DNA from: JALYXS01 sp051003795
GTDB taxonomy: Bacteria > Acidobacteriota > Terriglobia > Bryobacterales > Bryobacteraceae
Direction: 5' to 3'
DNA: 28,582 bases
NCBI GenBank assembly: GCA_051003795.1
Contig: JBPCKZ010000078.1
Span: 1 to 28,582 of the forward strand
The notes beneath the pieces were generated by a model that was given only the letters and a program-made list of their open reading frames with translations, had not been told where the DNA came from and searched no databases. Shown piece after piece: positions 8,901 to 15,695 of the stretch; within the stretch, counting starts at the first letter, position 1; each line of letters begins with the position of its first letter. Position numbers and translations under genes: made by a program.

Positions 8901-9366
8901 TGGCATCTACAATTGGGCCAGCGGACTGCCATTTACTCCGAGCTATCAGGCGTGTAACTCCGATCGCGATACCGGCTGGTGCAAGCCCAACGTCCTGGGC
9001 GACTGGCACGCCAAAGATCCAAGTCAATTCGGCTGGTTCGCGACAACCGATACGCTGTTGAATGCCAATGGCCAGGTAAGCGGGCCATGGCAGCGCCCTC
9101 AGAAGGGCGTTCAAGGAAATGTGGGCCGCAACGCGCTCTACGGTCCGCGCTTTTCGCAACTGGATATGTCGTTCTTCAAGACCGTTCCCGTTACGGAGCG
9201 AGTGCGCGTTCAGTTCCGCGCGGAGTCTTTCAATTTCACGAACCACACGAACTTAGGACGGCCGAACGGGTGCGTCGATTGTCCCGGAGTTTCCGGGCGT
9301 ATTTTTAATGCGATTGGGAACTATGTGCCGCGGCAGTGGCAGTTGGCGACCCGGATCGAGTTTTAG
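5959..9366 (+). CDS. Oar-like TonB-dependent outer-membrane receptor
   Basis: 1135 residues. A Sec signal peptide (about 1-26, ending SAQA) is followed by a carboxypeptidase-regulatory-like beta-sandwich domain at roughly 27-110 with GNIVGTVLDASGAAIAGAKVTIRN and YLIVGRYQVRVEAPGFKSF. A plug domain follows at about 125-260, including DGTDNHDAV and KSGTNAIHGSAFEFLRND, then a long beta-barrel rich in aromatic alternation. It ends in IEF with a terminal phenylalanine, as outer-membrane barrels do. The architecture matches the Oar/OmpA-related receptors greatly expanded in acidobacteria. The substrate cannot be inferred, and no glycan-binding lipoprotein (SusD-like) is adjacent. An AGGAG site at 5944-5948 lies 10 bases before the ATG. 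The 3' end converges on the propeller gene. Confidence 0.92.
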   Translation: MSLRTRVALAAILAIGFSSSPRLSAQAVYGNIVGTVLDASGAAIAGAKVTIRNVERDVTNTTTTNESGNYSQRYLIVGRYQVRVEAPGFKSFQQDNVGVSVDSEALVDIKLEVGEAAQTLEVSAEASLLKTERSDVSTTYSQKAVAELPMLSRRFTNFQLITPGVSLWPVSLTAASPENPQGSYRLLVNGQSFAGVSHLLDGTDNHDAVLGWIVINPTLESVTEAKVTTADYDAEFGTSAAAVVSAQTKSGTNAIHGSAFEFLRNDHLQARNPFTQSIPIYGTNGREIPVTQWNQFGGSIGGPIKKNKLFYFGDYQGTRRNTGGSVLLRVPSLAERTGNLSGLGLDIYNPASGSTPATRTAFPGAIIPASLISAQAANLLKFIPAPNINASKDQPNYAGSGAVGFNDDAFNTRVDWYASEKMHVFGRYSFVNFGISSPGIYGYAGGPGFDPSGGTSAFAGSSTSLNHSIAAGFDYVLNPALFTDFRFGFFRYQVNVVPNGLSTAPATDAGIPGLNLDKQYTGGMPAFFINDYGNNLFKFGYALGVNSCNCPLNENEKQFQFVNNWSKIRGNHSFKFGADIRQAHNLRVPSDQHRAGQLSFNAAGTQGPNGGGSGLATYLLGDVQLFQRYISSVTDARETQNRWFFYGQDTWRISQKLTLNYGLRWELYRPQTVNGPGKGGFIDIGTGEVLVAGSQGVGLNLNVQGRLTDLAPRIGIAYQITPKTVIRSGYGRGYDLGIFGSVFGHNVTQNLPVLGIQTLTPANNFDTVFTLAQGPTPLDAAGILNSQKKGPNGRPLLPNGVTPFVISQNMRLPTVDAWNFSVQRQLTGTISAEAAYVGNKGTHVFAGTGGDYDPNQATLVGYGTLSLNQRKPYFQKFGWSQTLRYFGSDASNNYNALQTKVEKRFSQGLQLLAHYTWSRNIDYSGTYFPVDATYARGVSDNNRNHAVVIASLWEVPFGKGRKYGSNLNRGVDFLLGGWQANGIYNWASGLPFTPSYQACNSDRDTGWCKPNVLGDWHAKDPSQFGWFATTDTLLNANGQVSGPWQRPQKGVQGNVGRNALYGPRFSQLDMSFFKTVPVTERVRVQFRAESFNFTNHTNLGRPNGCVDCPGVSGRIFNAIGNYVPRQWQLATRIEF

Positions 9367-9377
9367 ATTCTCAAGCG

Positions 9378-9396
9378 GGTGACGGGCCGCGTCACC
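9378..9396. terminator. Hairpin between convergent genes (weak terminator candidate)
   Basis: GGTGAC (9378-9383) and GTCACC (9391-9396) form a 6-bp stem with a 7-base GC-rich loop between the receptor stop and the stop of the minus-strand propeller gene. Neither strand has a U-tract directly after the stem, so it is not a canonical intrinsic terminator. Confidence 0.25.
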
Positions 9397-10160
9397 TAAA
9401 AAGTGCGGGTCCCGCCGGTATTCGCTTTCACCTGATAGACCGACGACGCGGTCGTCACGATCGCGTCGCGGAAACCTTCGCCCCAGTTCAGTCCGGTCGG
9501 CCTTTCGGCCAACGGCACCGTTCCGAGTCCGGCGCCGTCGTTGCTGAAAACGTGGATTGCTTGCTGCCCGAGCGCCCAAACGCGTCCGCCTTCATCGGTC
9601 TTAAGCTCGCCGGGGGACGTCATCGCGGCGAATGCGCGTCCCTCTTTCAAAGATCCATCGTTCGAAATGTCATAAACCCGTATCGATCCCGCCGCCGCAT
9701 CGCTTACATATAGCTTTTGTTGGTTCGCGGACAATGCCACCCCGCTCGGCTCGCGGCATTCTCGCGATGCCACCGTAACTTTCTTGTCGCGCCCGATTCG
9801 ATAAACCGCGGCGCCATCGCAGTAATAGATATTTCCGTCGATCGAGTAAATCGCGTCGACTGGCGAACCGTCCGCGAGCACGGTCACGGCTCCGTCCTTC
9901 TCGATTCGCGCGATCCGGCCCTTTTCGCAGACGATCAGCCTGCCTTGATGATCGAACGTAAGCGCGCGCGCTCGATTGCTGGGCTGCCGGAAAACGGCGC
10001 GGGTTCCGTCTTGCCACTTGTAGATGGCATCCGCGCCGGCATCGCAGAATAGCAGGTAACCCCTCCGGCTGAACACCGGCCCCGACGCGGATTTCATCCC
10101 CGCAACGAGCCGCGCGATATCGGGCGCTTCTCCCAAAACAGCTTTCAGCTGCGATTGCAC
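9396..10160 (-). CDS. Beta-propeller protein, SMP-30/NHL-like
   Basis: 254 residues made of repeated propeller-like strands: GYLLFCDAGADAIYKW, ALTFDHQGRLIVCEKGRIARIEKDG, NIYYCDGAAVYRIGRD, SGVALSANQQKLYVSDAAAGSIRVYDI, and SPGELKTDEGGRVWALGQQAIHVFSNDG. The pattern of the last blades (GVA.S...LYVSD, and P.GLKTDE-like) is typical of SMP-30/gluconolactonase-like enzymes, which hydrolyse sugar lactones, but general NHL-type propellers look similar, so the reaction is uncertain. No signal peptide is visible with the GTG start at 10160, which directly follows the TAG stop of the upstream gene. The two genes are almost certainly co-transcribed, so the pair may act on the same substrate. Confidence 0.75.
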   Translation of the reverse strand: MQSQLKAVLGEAPDIARLVAGMKSASGPVFSRRGYLLFCDAGADAIYKWQDGTRAVFRQPSNRARALTFDHQGRLIVCEKGRIARIEKDGAVTVLADGSPVDAIYSIDGNIYYCDGAAVYRIGRDKKVTVASRECREPSGVALSANQQKLYVSDAAAGSIRVYDISNDGSLKEGRAFAAMTSPGELKTDEGGRVWALGQQAIHVFSNDGAGLGTVPLAERPTGLNWGEGFRDAIVTTASSVYQVKANTGGTRTF

Positions 10161-11396
10161 CTACGATCCGGCGCCGTGCGCGTAATACGAATGCTCGGGC
10201 GCCTGATACGCGATTCGCAGCATGGGCGTCTCGATTCGCTCATGTTTCCGGTAAGCCGATTCCATCAGGAAAGACAGCGAGCCGGTGGTGAGCAGCGTAC
10301 GCTCCACCGGATACGGCGGCTTGCCCGTCGTGAACATTTGATTCATCGCGTTGACAAGCATGCTGAAGTTGTTGGAATTCTCGGGCGGCAAATAGAGCAG
10401 CGTGCCGCGCGCTTGTTTCTCTCCTTTCATCCGCCGAGCGAAGAGATACTCGTTCACGACGCCGGGAAGCATCAGCGCCGCGCCGCGAAAACCGTCGTTG
10501 TATTCGAGCAGGCACAGGACCGGGTTTTTTGCCTCCTCGGGCCTGAGCTTTCCCGGTCTCTCGGCCCGCGCCAGCGCCGCGGTCATCAGATCTTTCGACC
10601 AGAGACCCCGATCGGCGGCGCTCCAAACCGCGTCCCCTTGCAAATGCTGAACCGCGCGAACGCCCGTTTCGCCGCCCTTGCGCCGCTCCGCGAAACACTG
10701 CAGCACTTCGAGGTTGTGAAAAATTCCGCCGTCGGTAACCCAGCCGCTTCCCACGGAGAGCGCTTCTTCGATATCCGCGCCGCGCGGCACGTCGAGCTCC
10801 GGGCGGCGGAACGAGACGGAAACCGACGATCCCGCCATCAAAGGGAATTGTAGTTCGCGCGACCAGTCGTACATCCGCTTCGCCTTGCTCCAATCGTAGG
10901 ACAGGTGCTTGTCGCAGTAAACCGGAACGGAGCGACCCGATGCGCGGAAAACATCGACCACTTGCGAGTAGAATTCGAACCGCGGATAGAGTTGCTGCTG
11001 CTTATCGTTGAACGGATAGTCACCGTGCTCGGCGATTACAATCACGCCATCGACGGCCAGCTTTCCCGATCCAAGGGTGAGCGCGTCCGGGATCGATTTG
11101 CGGATTGGAACGCCGTAGGCCCTCGCCAATTTCCGGCCCACGTCGGCCGGATGAATCTGGTCCTGATATAGGGAAGCGATTTCGACCGGCGGCGGATGGA
11201 AGCGGTCGCCGATCCAGTAGCCTTCGAGTTCGCGCGTAACGATGTCGTCGCTGTGCGAGCGGAGAAAGTAAGTGGAAGTAATCGCCGCGATTTTCCTGCG
11301 AGCGTCATCATTACGGGTAGTGGTGACGGCGGCAAAACCGGAGGCCGCCGCGCTCAACTGGAGGAAATGGCGCCGTGTCGTACCGGTCTGGCTCAT
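10161..11396 (-). CDS. Tat-exported protein of unknown function
   Basis: 411 residues. The N-terminus has a twin-arginine type signal, TTRRHFLQLSAAASGFAAV, so the folded protein is probably exported. The mature part starts RKIAAITSTYFLRSHSDDIV. Distinctive segments are GYWIGDRFHPPPVEIASLY, a GVIVIAEHGDYPFND strand-loop, VPVYCDKHLSYDW, LMAGSSVSVSFRRPE, GSGWVTDGGIFHNLEVLQC and LCLLEYNDGFRGAALML. These suggest an alpha/beta core, perhaps distantly oxidoreductase-like (Gfo/Idh/MocA type), but no nucleotide-binding glycine motif is visible, so I do not assign an activity. Histidines and acidic residues in EHGDYP and DKHLSYDW are candidate active-site or metal positions. It is the first gene of a two-gene unit with the propeller protein. 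Confidence 0.75.
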   Translation of the reverse strand: MSQTGTTRRHFLQLSAAASGFAAVTTTRNDDARRKIAAITSTYFLRSHSDDIVTRELEGYWIGDRFHPPPVEIASLYQDQIHPADVGRKLARAYGVPIRKSIPDALTLGSGKLAVDGVIVIAEHGDYPFNDKQQQLYPRFEFYSQVVDVFRASGRSVPVYCDKHLSYDWSKAKRMYDWSRELQFPLMAGSSVSVSFRRPELDVPRGADIEEALSVGSGWVTDGGIFHNLEVLQCFAERRKGGETGVRAVQHLQGDAVWSAADRGLWSKDLMTAALARAERPGKLRPEEAKNPVLCLLEYNDGFRGAALMLPGVVNEYLFARRMKGEKQARGTLLYLPPENSNNFSMLVNAMNQMFTTGKPPYPVERTLLTTGSLSFLMESAYRKHERIETPMLRIAYQAPEHSYYAHGAGS

Positions 11397-11431
11397 GGGA
11401 ACAGCCTACTACGAACTGGGAGCGGTGGTGA

Positions 11432-12219
11432 GCGCGCACGAATACCTACAGTAACGTGAGGATCGCGACAACAACCGGGACCGTTCGGACCGGCGCTTCC
11501 TACAGCTTTGTTTGCGGGGCCGGCAATCCGACGTGTGTCGGTCTTCCTCCCAGCTCCAGCGCCGCTCTTTACGTTACCTCAGCCGCTGCCAATCTTACGG
11601 GAACCCCAGGTTTGGCTCTCGTGTTCGCGTCGCCCTTGACGGGTGCCGGTGGAACCGTCGCGTTGGGTTTTGCTCAGGAGGGGATTTGCTCCAACGCGAC
11701 CTGCGCCGCTCCCGTCAACCCACTTCGCGTGCTCCGGACTCGCGCGGTAGTTATTGCGAATACCTTTCCGGTTCGCAAGCATCGAACCTCTGCTGCGCCT
11801 GCTCCGTGACGCCGAACGGCTTGGCTTCACTCTCCGTGCGCAATGGCCTGATCGGCAATACTTTGACGCCGGGCGTGCCGACTGCCGTCGTCGTCAAACT
11901 GCTGGCGACCTCGGGACCCGCTTGCAATGCAGCCACGGCGGGAACCGGCACAAACACATTTAGCCTTGGCATAGCTGCCTGGGGCACTTCCATTCATGCT
12001 CTGCCCGTAACGCCCGGAAGTCCGGCGACGACGTTCGGCATTACCGAAAACCGCTTCGTTCCAGCGACCTTGAGCACCGCCGAAGTCAACCGCATTACCG
12101 GCCTCTGCGGTTTTATTCAATCCAACGGCAGCGGCTTCGGCATTTGCAAAGCTTGCCGCTTGGGCGGACTCGGCGCGGCCGTCGAACGCGAACTAAACTA
12201 CAGGACCACAATCGGGTGA
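11432..12219 (+). pseudogene. Frameshifted, 5'-truncated cysteine-rich secreted-type protein
   Basis: Two plus-strand frames look like parts of one protein. From 11432 to about 11767 the frame reads ARTNTYSNVRIATTTGTV, SYSFVCGAGNPTCVG, GLALVFASPLTGAGGTVALG and ICSNATCAAP...VLRTRAVVIANTF. From about 11768 to 12219 the neighbouring frame continues with SGSQASNLCCACSVTPNG, LTPGVPTAVVVKLLATSG, TFSLGIAAWGTSIHALP and GFIQSNGSGFGICKACRLGG. Both have the same Ser/Thr/Gly/Ala-rich, paired-cysteine character of extracellular proteins, and neither alone is complete. Upstream, the first frame meets a stop at 11429 with no good start or signal peptide; a GTG at 11456 is possible. The 3' end overlaps truB by 22 bases. 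I do not recognise a named family. A sequencing error could mimic the frameshift. Confidence 0.5.
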
Positions 12220-13076
12220 TAGATGTTTGGCAGCTTGGCTTCTCCAATGGCAACCAAGTCGCCATCTTGCGAAACGGCTTTCACGTATTGCGTGCCCGGC
12301 TGCAACCGGAACGGAGAGGCTTGGAAATCGCGCCCGTTGCGAATCTGCCGCGCGGTGAGCTCGTCCACGATCGCGTTCGGGAATTCCGGCAACATGCAGG
12401 CCATCGGAATTAGAGCTTCCGCCGGGCCCTTCTCCTCAAGTTCGGGGATGGAACGCGCTTGCGCGATGGTGAAATCGCCAGCCACGGTCCGGCGCAACGC
12501 ATGTACATGCGCTCCGCACCCCAACGCAAGCCCCGCTTGGTGCGCGATCGCGCGCACATACGTTCCGGCCGAACAGCGAATCAGCAAAGATGCCATCGAG
12601 CCTTCGATTCTTAAAACAACCAGCTCTTGAATTTCCACCTCAACCGGCGCCAGTTCGGGATCAATTTTCCGGCGAACGAGCTTATAAGCGTGCACGCCGC
12701 CCACTTTCTTGGCCGAAACCGGAGGCGGCGCTTGCAAAATCTTTCCCCGCATTCCCGCCAGCGCCGCTTCCAGTTCCGCGGCGTCGATGACGGGTTCCGC
12801 GATCTCCGTGGTTGCCACGCCCGCGCGATCGTAAGTGTCCGTCGCGAAGCCGAACCGCACCACCGCCTCGTAAGTCTTTCCCGACCGGGTATAAAACCGC
12901 GCGAGCCGCGTCGCCCGACCCACTACCAGCGGCAGGACGCCGGTCGCGATCGGATCGAGCGTGCCAAGATGCCCCACTTTGCGCGTCCCGGCGATGCCGC
13001 GCATTTTGTTCACGACGTCGTGGGACGTCCATCCCTCGGGCTTGTCGACGACCAGGACGCCGTCCACTTGACGCAC
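12198..13076 (-). CDS. truB: tRNA pseudouridine(55) synthase
   Basis: Isomerises uridine 55 in the T-loop of tRNAs. 292 residues, normal length. Seen: GVLVVDKPEGWTSHDVV at 6-22, KVGHLGTLDPIATGVLPL with the catalytic aspartate at about residue 41, the Tyr motif KTYEAVVRFGFATDTYD, PPPVSAKKVGGVHAYKLVR, the CSAGTYVRAIAHQAG motif, and a C-terminal PUA-like tail (FPNAIVDELTARQIRNG). The start is GTG, three bases after the TGA of the upstream M28-type gene, so it is the last gene of a compact minus-strand run. In many genomes truB follows rbfA/infB; here it does not. Confidence 0.96.
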   Translation of the reverse strand: MRQVDGVLVVDKPEGWTSHDVVNKMRGIAGTRKVGHLGTLDPIATGVLPLVVGRATRLARFYTRSGKTYEAVVRFGFATDTYDRAGVATTEIAEPVIDAAELEAALAGMRGKILQAPPPVSAKKVGGVHAYKLVRRKIDPELAPVEVEIQELVVLRIEGSMASLLIRCSAGTYVRAIAHQAGLALGCGAHVHALRRTVAGDFTIAQARSIPELEEKGPAEALIPMACMLPEFPNAIVDELTARQIRNGRDFQASPFRLQPGTQYVKAVSQDGDLVAIGEAKLPNIYHPIVVL

Positions 13077-13079
13077 TGT

Positions 13080-13949
13080 TCAGGGCCCCGCTTCCAGTTC
13101 CCGCAGGACGTTCATGAGCACCGTTCCGACGATCTGAAAACTGTCCGCCGAGAGCTTGTCCATCGTGTCTTGCGGCGTGTGCCAATAAGAATTATTGGGT
13201 CCGTAATTGAAGTCGATCAGATCGACGGCCTTGATGCCGGCGCGTAGAAACGGGATGTGATCGTCGGTGATTGCGCTTGGCGCGCGCGGAAAATTCCGCG
13301 AATACCCGAGGCGGTCCGCGGTGTCCCAAACTAAATTGCGGATCGAGGCGGCGGACTCGCCGTCGAAAAGCATCTCCAGCTCCTTATCGCCGATCATGTC
13401 GACGTTGATCAGGGCTGCGATATGCGATGCCGTGCCATCGGCCGCCCATTTTTCCGCGAGATGGCGGCTGCCGTACAGGCTATCGGTATCGGTCCACTGT
13501 TTGAATGCCTCTTCGCCATCGAGGAACACGAGATAAACGTCGTCCTTGCGAGCGGCGCCTTGAAGCGCTTCAGCCATCTCGAGTAGAAAGCCGGTGGAGG
13601 AGCCGCCGTCGTTGGCACCAACGAAATCGGGCTGAAGTTTCGTGTCGTAATGTCCGCTGAAAACAACCGCCTTGCCGGAGGTCCCGGGAAATTTAGCGAC
13701 GATGTTTTCCATGGAAACCGGTCCGTTGGGCGTCTTCGCGCTGAAGCTATCGGGAATCACTTCGCAGCCGCGCAATTTAAGTTGCTGCACGAGGTAAGCC
13801 CGCAGCTTGTGAATCGCGGGCGTGCCCGGCGGCCGCGGGCCGAACGCAACCGCCTTGCGCGTATATTCCAGGGCGCGCGCGCCGCTGAATTCTTTGCCGT
13901 GCGCGAGGGAAATGAAACCGAGTATCAGGACAGCCGTTTTGCGGTGCAT
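13080..13949 (-). CDS. M28-family glutaminyl-peptide cyclotransferase-like enzyme
   Basis: 289 residues from ATG 13949, with a short hydrophobic N-terminus (TAVLILGFISLAHG) suggesting export. The M28 zinc-peptidase fold is shown by SGHYDTK near 98-104, GANDGGSS (Asp114), FLDGEEAF (Glu146-Glu147), INVDMIGD and WHTPQD (Trp256-His257). Several stretches are those of glutaminyl cyclases rather than general aminopeptidases: DGEEAFKQW...DSLYGSRHLAEKW, then ITDDHIPFLRAGI and YWHT, matching what I recall of animal QPCT. Such enzymes cyclise N-terminal glutamine to pyroglutamate using one zinc, held in the human enzyme by Asp, Glu and His equivalent to 114, 147 and 257 here. A peptidase activity cannot be excluded. 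The gene overlaps the upstream methyltransferase by 25 bases. Confidence 0.85.
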   Translation of the reverse strand: MHRKTAVLILGFISLAHGKEFSGARALEYTRKAVAFGPRPPGTPAIHKLRAYLVQQLKLRGCEVIPDSFSAKTPNGPVSMENIVAKFPGTSGKAVVFSGHYDTKLQPDFVGANDGGSSTGFLLEMAEALQGAARKDDVYLVFLDGEEAFKQWTDTDSLYGSRHLAEKWAADGTASHIAALINVDMIGDKELEMLFDGESAASIRNLVWDTADRLGYSRNFPRAPSAITDDHIPFLRAGIKAVDLIDFNYGPNNSYWHTPQDTMDKLSADSFQIVGTVLMNVLRELEAGP

Positions 13950-14626
13950 ATGTATCCCAGTGTGAAGTTGCGATCTCGGTCGAGAAAATCGAAGAAGGGC
14001 AGGATCATCGCGGGAGGAACCAGGGCGCCGGCGGCGGGCGGAAACAGAATCCAGCGCAGACCTCCTGAAAAGAATTGTAGACCGTTGAGGAGACGGCGCG
14101 AGAGCAGCCGGAAATATCCGCCGACCGGTTCGATTTCGATTGCTCCGAACCCGGCTTGCTCCAGCAAGTGCGCGAGACCGTGGCGGGTATAGCGGAAATA
14201 ATCGTGCGGCGCCTGATGCACCTCCCATTCGTGCGGGGCAATCAGCAACAGCGGCGCGCCCGGATGCAATGCGCGCGCAATTTCCCGTAATGCTCCGGCG
14301 GGGTCCCGCAGATGTTCCAATGTGACGATATTGGCCGCCGCATCGAAGCTGGCGGCCGCGAACGGCAATGCGGACAGATCCGCAATCACGTCGAGACTTT
14401 TATAATTCCAGCTCGCATCGCCGACGGCGAGATCGACGGCGACATAGCGTTGTTGGTTGAAGTAATGGGCATGGCGCCGCTCGCCCGCTCCGGCATCGAG
14501 CACGCGCGCGCCGAATGGAAGATTTTTGGCGAAGCGGGAGACCGAGTTCTCAATGGCCGCTTCGAAGTGAAGGACGTGATTTTTTAGAAATCGAGGGAGG
14601 CGGTATGCCAGCCGGGCGGCGCTCAT
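13925..14626 (-). CDS. Class I SAM-dependent methyltransferase
   Basis: 233 residues from ATG 14626. The Rossmann SAM-binding core is seen as RVLDAGAGER near 41-50, then YVAVDLAVGD (acidic end of strand 2), DVIADLSALPFAAASFDAA and NIVTLEHLRDPAGALREIARALHPGAPLLLIAP, the standard pattern of methyltransferase family 11 types. The HDYFRYTRHGLAHLLEQAGF segment is common in methyltransferases of polysaccharide clusters. The frame is open a further 19 codons upstream, but those lie wholly in the palindromic repeat, so I place the start at 14626, one base from the repeat. Neighbours (glycosyltransferase, second methyltransferase) suggest methylation of a surface glycan or lipid-linked sugar; the substrate is unknown. 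Confidence 0.87.
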   Translation of the reverse strand: MSAARLAYRLPRFLKNHVLHFEAAIENSVSRFAKNLPFGARVLDAGAGERRHAHYFNQQRYVAVDLAVGDASWNYKSLDVIADLSALPFAAASFDAAANIVTLEHLRDPAGALREIARALHPGAPLLLIAPHEWEVHQAPHDYFRYTRHGLAHLLEQAGFGAIEIEPVGGYFRLLSRRLLNGLQFFSGGLRWILFPPAAGALVPPAMILPFFDFLDRDRNFTLGYICTAKRLS

Positions 14627-14723
14627 TTGTGGCGCGGACACTCGTGTGGACACTTGTTCGGAGCGGAAAAAATTGGTGTCCACACGAGTGTGGACACGGC
14701 AGACACGCGTGTCCGCGCCACAA
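14627..14723. repeat. Dispersed palindromic repeat, copy 2 (complete, 97 bp)
   Basis: Perfect 15-bp terminal inverted repeats TTGTGGCGCGGACAC (14627-14641) and its complement (14709-14723) enclose a second perfect 16-bp inverted repeat (14638-14653 with 14676-14691) around a 22-base loop. A small hairpin GACAC/GTGTC lies at 14702-14713. The element fills almost the whole gap between the stop of one minus-strand methyltransferase gene (14730) and the start of the next (14626), in a gene run whose other junctions overlap or are only 3 bases apart. It is MITE- or REP-like: short, non-coding, strongly palindromic and present at least twice here. No clear target-site duplication is visible. Confidence 0.85.
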
Positions 14724-14729
14724 TGACAG

Positions 14730-15695
14730 TCATGCGGATTTTCGAGCTTCCATCATTACCGTCGATCCCGCGCCAAAGGCCGCTTCGGTCAGCGCGAACG
14801 GCACTGCGGCGAGAACCATCGCGAAATAAGCCGCATCCTTCGCCAGCTTCGAAAACGCGCTTCTGTCGGCCGCACGCACGCGCCGGGCCACCGGCTCCAA
14901 GCGCGGCGCCAGGCTCGTCGCCAACCCGGCTGGATTATCGCGCCATGAAAATTGCTTCCGCCGCAGTACCGTGAATCCACACGATTCCAATATTGCCGCC
15001 AGATCCGGAGGTCGAAAATTATACAGGTGCCGCGGGACGTCCACGCCATTCCACGAAGCGCCGAGCAGCGCAAATTGCCAGCACCCGATGTTCGGCACCT
15101 GGACAATCAGCCGTCCATTGGGACGCAGCAGCGAGTGGGCCGCGCGCAGATACGCTTTCGGATCGGGCAGATGTTCCACCACATGAAACATCGTGATCGC
15201 CGCGCACGATTCGCCGGCGAGCGGAGCGGTTACCAGGTCTCCGCAAACGGCGGGCACGCCATGCCGGCGCCACGCGAGCGAAGCGGCATCGGGCGAACGA
15301 TCGAGTCCCAGCACGGCCGCTCCGCGTTCCCGCATGATCCCCAGAAACAATCCTCCGCCGCAGCCTACATCTAGCACCGGACCCGCCTCCCCACTCTCCC
15401 GCAACGCGCGGACCACGAAACCTACGTGGTCGCGCACCAGCAGCCGCCGGTACCGTTCTTCCAAACGGCCCGTCGCCGAATTATCCGGCTCGAACCAGTA
15501 ATGGTCGGGATAATACGCGGCCAATTCTTCCGCGCACGGGGCGGGGGACAATCGAGCGAATCCGCATTCGCGGCACTTGACTACCTGGAACGGCTTTTCG
15601 GTCGTCCCGTAGAGACGGTCGGTTGCGGAAAAGAGAACCTTGGTTCCCGGCGAACCGCAAAGCAAACAGGAGTCCGCGGCTTCACACGGCGGCAT
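14730..15695 (-). CDS. Methyltransferase with N-terminal zinc-ribbon, polysaccharide-cluster type
   Basis: 321 residues. The N-terminus has two CxxC pairs, C10-x2-C13 and C41-x2-C44 (CLLCG and CRECGF), a zinc-ribbon arrangement often found before SAM methyltransferases of nucleotide-sugar or glycan pathways. The following core reads VLDVGCGGGLFLGIM at 107-121, VLGLDRSPDAA, AAITMFHVVEHLPDPKAYLRAAHSLLRPNGRLIVQVPN and a VDVPRHLYNFRPPDLAAILESCGF segment, a typical class I fold. A C-terminal hydrophobic stretch (FAMVLAAVPFALTEAAF) may touch the membrane. It overlaps the upstream glycosyltransferase stop by 14 bases, so it is likely part of the same polysaccharide-modifying operon. The acceptor is unknown. 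Confidence 0.9.
   Translation of the reverse strand: MPPCEAADSCLLCGSPGTKVLFSATDRLYGTTEKPFQVVKCRECGFARLSPAPCAEELAAYYPDHYWFEPDNSATGRLEERYRRLLVRDHVGFVVRALRESGEAGPVLDVGCGGGLFLGIMRERGAAVLGLDRSPDAASLAWRRHGVPAVCGDLVTAPLAGESCAAITMFHVVEHLPDPKAYLRAAHSLLRPNGRLIVQVPNIGCWQFALLGASWNGVDVPRHLYNFRPPDLAAILESCGFTVLRRKQFSWRDNPAGLATSLAPRLEPVARRVRAADRSAFSKLAKDAAYFAMVLAAVPFALTEAAFGAGSTVMMEARKSA

Noticed and set aside
14627..14683. 19-codon N-terminal extension of the methyltransferase at 13925-14626
   Set aside because: It is encoded wholly by the repeat element; ATG 14626 gives a normal N-terminus.
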